A DNA stretch of 19,575 nucleotides from positions 1 through 19,575 of the forward strand of contig JABVXU010000813.1 in the NCBI GenBank assembly GCA_013365365.1, read 5' to 3'. The stretch comes from Cruorifilaria tuberocauda (Eukaryota; Nematoda; Chromadorea; Rhabditida; Onchocercidae). The notes under the pieces were generated by a model, which worked only from the letters and a program-made list of their open reading frames with translations, was not told where the DNA came from and made no database searches. This document shows, piece after piece, positions 16,905-19,575 of this stretch. Position 1 is the first letter of the stretch, and the number at the start of each line of letters is the position of its first letter. Position numbers and translations under genes: made by a program.

Positions 16905-17972
16905 GCAGCTTTAAGAGTTGAAGTGTACGAACCGATCCATGTACATTATTCATTTCAGTACACACTAAAATATGTGAGAGATTAATTTGATATATGCAAT
17001 ATTATGGGAATGTCATTCATTCACATTGATTACTATCATATCATCGTATCACTTCCATCTAGCTGAAATGATTACCTGTTTTATTTGATTGTATTGCTTA
17101 TAATTTTTAAGATATATTAGCTTGAAGATAAGTTCTATGGGAAGAAATTTCAGTAAGTTATTGAAAATCTTTCCATTAATTTCATATTTCTAATAATTGA
17201 TAAAGAATCATCAATAAGTAAATATTTTCTTAAATATTATGAACGAAAATGCACTTTTACTAAATTATATTCTTAAAAAAAAGAAACATATCTCTCTACT
17301 GTTTATTAAAATAACTTTTCGTTTTTTAATTTGAATGTATTTAAAATTATGAAATTAATATTTTAACTTATACTCTGATATTAACAAACCACTTTAAATA
17401 ATTAATCATCATTTATCAATTTGATCAATAATAACGTAACTGCTCCATTAGTTTTAGTGTGCAAGTTGGAACTAATTTTTATTTCCATTAAATTTTGTTT
17501 TTTTTTTTTTCAATAGTGTAAAATGTTGTTCGTTTGATGATTCTGCGATAGAAATGATGCGAATAAATTTGAAATTATCAAGTATTACTTTTTGAGTTAT
17601 TTGAGAATTTAATTGCATTACAGTAAGATTTATTTTAAAAGAAATATCGATTAAAATGAAATGATTAATTGATATGATTACATCGATATTTAGTATTGAT
17701 AGTTCCATTGAATCGCCAATTTATTCATAGTCGAATCAATGATACTTAATTGTTTGCATATCATAATTAATTAATATTTCTTATCTGTAGAATGATTGTT
17801 AAAGTAAATCTGTCAAGTTCATTTATACAATTATGAGCAAACATTTTCTAACTTAAACATTTCAATGTCAAAAAAGAAATAATAATCTAAACTTAAATAA
17901 TATTAATTAAAATAAATCAGGATTGCACAAATTCAATAATTTCAATATTTAAAAAGTTCGAAACAAATCTAT
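16905..17972. other. Convergent intergenic stretch, nothing recognised
   Basis: This AT-rich DNA separates the plus-strand gene from the minus-strand membrane-protein gene, so both 3' ends point into it. Minus-strand TATAAA (17822-17827) and AATAAA (17720-17725) could be poly(A) signals for the latter. The 78-codon open frame at 17472-17708 has no splice context and includes a poly-Lys run from an A/T tract. I consider it chance. Confidence 0.45.
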
Positions 17973-18545
17973 CTATCCCTCATCATAATCTACAACATTT
18001 TGTGTTGGACATATTAAATTCAATTTTAGTAAAAGATAAAATATCAAAGAAGCAACAATAACAAAGAGTAATGAAACTGAGTAAGCAACAAGGGCAGGTT
18101 GTAATCGGAAGCAACATTCGATACCCGCTTCACCGCAGCATGAGTAATAATGGAACGCTGAACCCATCGGACACTGAATATACCTAAAATTGAAATCAAC
18201 TTTTTCCTTAAATTTTTTTTAATCTACGTGAAATTAACGAATTTTAATAACACAGAAGAAAGCTTATGTGATCTTTGAAATAATTTTCAAAAAAAAAAAG
18301 AAATTAAACCAAATGAGTAAAATTTCATATTCATATTTTCTTGTAAATAAAAAAAATTACTACCTGCTTATAGTTCGATTGCGACACCATTGTCCATAAT
18401 TTTTATTTGACCATGTAGTTGGCTTCGGATAATTTTCTCGGCCATCATCAACCGGATCCGGCCATATCTCAGCAAAAGCCAGAGTTTCATTCACCAAACA
18501 ATATAACACAATAATAATTGTTGAGAAACAAAACCTGAACAACAT
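17973..18545 (-). CDS. Small cysteine-rich single-pass membrane protein, two exons
   Basis: Exons 18545-18364 and 18183-17973 join in phase 2 to give 130 residues. Residues 1-23 (MLFRFCFSTIIIVLYCLVNE...) form a signal peptide. The predicted ectodomain has an acidic/Pro segment (EIWPDPVDDGRENYPKP). It then has six cysteines spaced C-x10-C-x10-CC-x6-CC, followed directly by a hydrophobic span of about 22 residues (LVAYSVSLLFVIVASLIFYL) and a short tail ending VVDYDEG. This suggests a type I surface protein. An NRT glycosylation site lies within the Cys region. The paired-CC-before-membrane layout recalls Shisa-like proteins and small nematode Cys-rich membrane families, but I cannot assign a family or function. 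The acceptor-like TTTATAG directly before the ATG suggests trans-splicing or an upstream non-coding exon. Confidence 0.75.
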
Positions 18546-18664
18546 CTATAAATATAACATTAATTGCTTCAGCAACTTTATATCAAATATATGAGTGCAT
18601 TTAATAATAAATGTAATCTATTAGAAGTATTAGAAGGAGGAAAATAAATTTATTTATTTAGAAG
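18546..18664. promoter_or_regulatory. Short upstream region of the membrane-protein gene
   Basis: Only about 120 bases of unique AT-rich sequence lie between the start codon and the tandem array. No motif beyond the acceptor-like TTTATAG at the ATG is visible. If there is no upstream exon, the promoter must lie here or in the repeats. Confidence 0.25.
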
Positions 18665-19165
18665 AGATAAGCTAAAATATCTTACTCTTAAGATTTATAG
18701 AGATAAGTGATAAGCTAAAACATCTTACTCTTAAGATTTATAGAGATAAGTGATAAGCTAAAATATCTTACTCATCAAGGTATATATATATCAGTGATAA
18801 GCTGGAATATATAAGTGATAAGCTAAAATATCTATATATACAAGTCATAAGCTAAAATATCTTACTCATCAAGGTATATATATATCACTGATAAGCTCGA
18901 ATATATGTGATAAGCTAAAATATTTATATATACAAGTCATAAGCTAAAATATCTTACTCATCAAGGTATATATATATATATATCAGTGATAAGCTGGAAT
19001 ATATAAGTGATAAGCTAAAATATTTATATATACAAGTCATAAGCTAAAATATCTTACTCATCAAGGTATATATATATATCAGTGATAAGCTGGAATATAT
19101 AAGTGATAAGCTAAAATATCTATATATACAAGTAATAAACTAAAATATCTTACTCATTAAGACAC
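18665..19165. repeat. Higher-order tandem repeat array (43-44 base units, then 92-100 base composite units)
   Basis: The array starts with copies of a 43-44 base unit (GATAAGCTAAAATATCTTACTC...) at 18665, 18709 and 18752. It then changes to a composite unit marked by CTTACTCATCAAGG at 18767, 18861, 18953 and 19053, with a diverged copy at 19150; spacings are 94, 92, 100 and 97. Each composite unit carries two or three GATAAGCT-type submotifs and a (TA)n run, whose length change explains most of the spacing differences. It looks like a local satellite built by duplication of a shorter unit. Confidence 0.9.
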
Positions 19166-19171
19166 AAATTT

Positions 19172-19197
19172 GAGAAGAGAAGAGAAGAGAAGAGAAA
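19172..19197. repeat. GAGAA purine microsatellite
   Basis: GAGAA is repeated about five times just beyond the tandem array. The plus strand stays purine-rich through much of 19200-19520, with many GAGAG, GGAAG and GAAAG words. Confidence 0.8.
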
Positions 19198-19542
19198 TAG
19201 ACGTATGAATTGAAAATTGGCAGAAAAGGAGTGGAGGAAGAAGAGATAATTTTTTTCATAGTATTGCTATAAAAAGTACACAAGAAAAAATATTTCACCT
19301 GAAATTGGAATAAATTTTGAGGTGATATTGAAAGAACGAAAGCATGACGAAAGAGAAGTAAAATATTACTTTTTCATGAATACATTTGAAATTTAATGAG
19401 AGATGAAGCAATGGAAGAGATAGTGATGGAGTGAGGAGAGGATGAAAGAATGAGAGTGATTCAATTCTGATGAAATGATTAACGAAGCGAAAACAGAAAA
19501 GGAAAAGGAAGTATTAAAGATATCAAGAAAATCATTTCACAA
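19198..19542. other. Purine-biased stretch, no gene seen
   Basis: The plus strand is rich in GA words with scattered ATG and GAG triplets. No frame gives a convincing exon. It may be flanking DNA of a gene beyond the window. Confidence 0.35.
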
Positions 19543-19575
19543 TTTCTCTCTCCCCCTCCCTCTCTCTCTCTCTCT
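19543..19575. repeat. CT-rich tract at the window edge
   Basis: The last 33 bases of the plus strand are pyrimidine only and end in an uninterrupted (CT)n run, so the repeat continues past the window. Confidence 0.85.

Noticed and set aside
17472..17708. 78-codon minus-strand open frame
   Set aside because: Low-complexity Ile/Asn/Lys codons and an A/T homopolymer; no splice sites or domain.

Overview
This is a eukaryotic window, and the gene content points to a nematode, probably a filarial or other clade III species (inference). The DNA is strongly AT-rich. Genes are split into many short exons by introns of about 50-750 bases with GT...AG ends and acceptors of the TTTCAG/TTTTAG type. No rRNA, tRNA, CRISPR array, prokaryotic operon or transposase was recognised. 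Most protein evidence comes from exons reconstructed by hand, using splice sites, phase and resemblance to animal families.

Layout. Bases 1-874 are the 3' flank of the first gene. On the minus strand, 875-4907 encode a TRIP4/ASC-1 homologue in ten exons (C2HC5-type zinc finger plus ASCH domain). The conserved N-terminal part of that family is not in these exons; two candidate upstream exons lie at about 5532-6016. Also on the minus strand, 6322-12444 encode a complete kinesin-13 (KIF2/MCAK/KLP-7 class) microtubule depolymerase in 18 exons, 734 residues. Its last small exon lies 303 bases beyond an in-frame stop that reading through the final donor would create. The two genes are in tandem on the same strand with a short gap, so co-transcription with trans-splicing is conceivable but not shown.

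Bases 12466-15594 hold a possible 5' exon of the kinesin gene (12787-12879), a GC-richer block at 13085-13320 and otherwise AT-rich DNA. On the plus strand, 15595-16904 hold a probable small unrecognised two-exon gene (92 residues). Its intron contains a 47-base minisatellite, and two acceptors compete for its second exon. On the minus strand, 17973-18545 encode a 130-residue secreted-type single-pass membrane protein with six ectodomain cysteines. The right end is repeat-rich: a higher-order tandem array at 18665-19165, a purine microsatellite, and a CT tract running off the window.

The named genes work in separate processes: transcription/ribosome-quality coactivation (TRIP4) and spindle and microtubule dynamics (kinesin-13). 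I see no new multi-gene system. The points most worth a second look are the hidden kinesin terminal exon, a possible poison exon in TRIP4, the unrecognised plus-strand gene and the cysteine-rich membrane protein.
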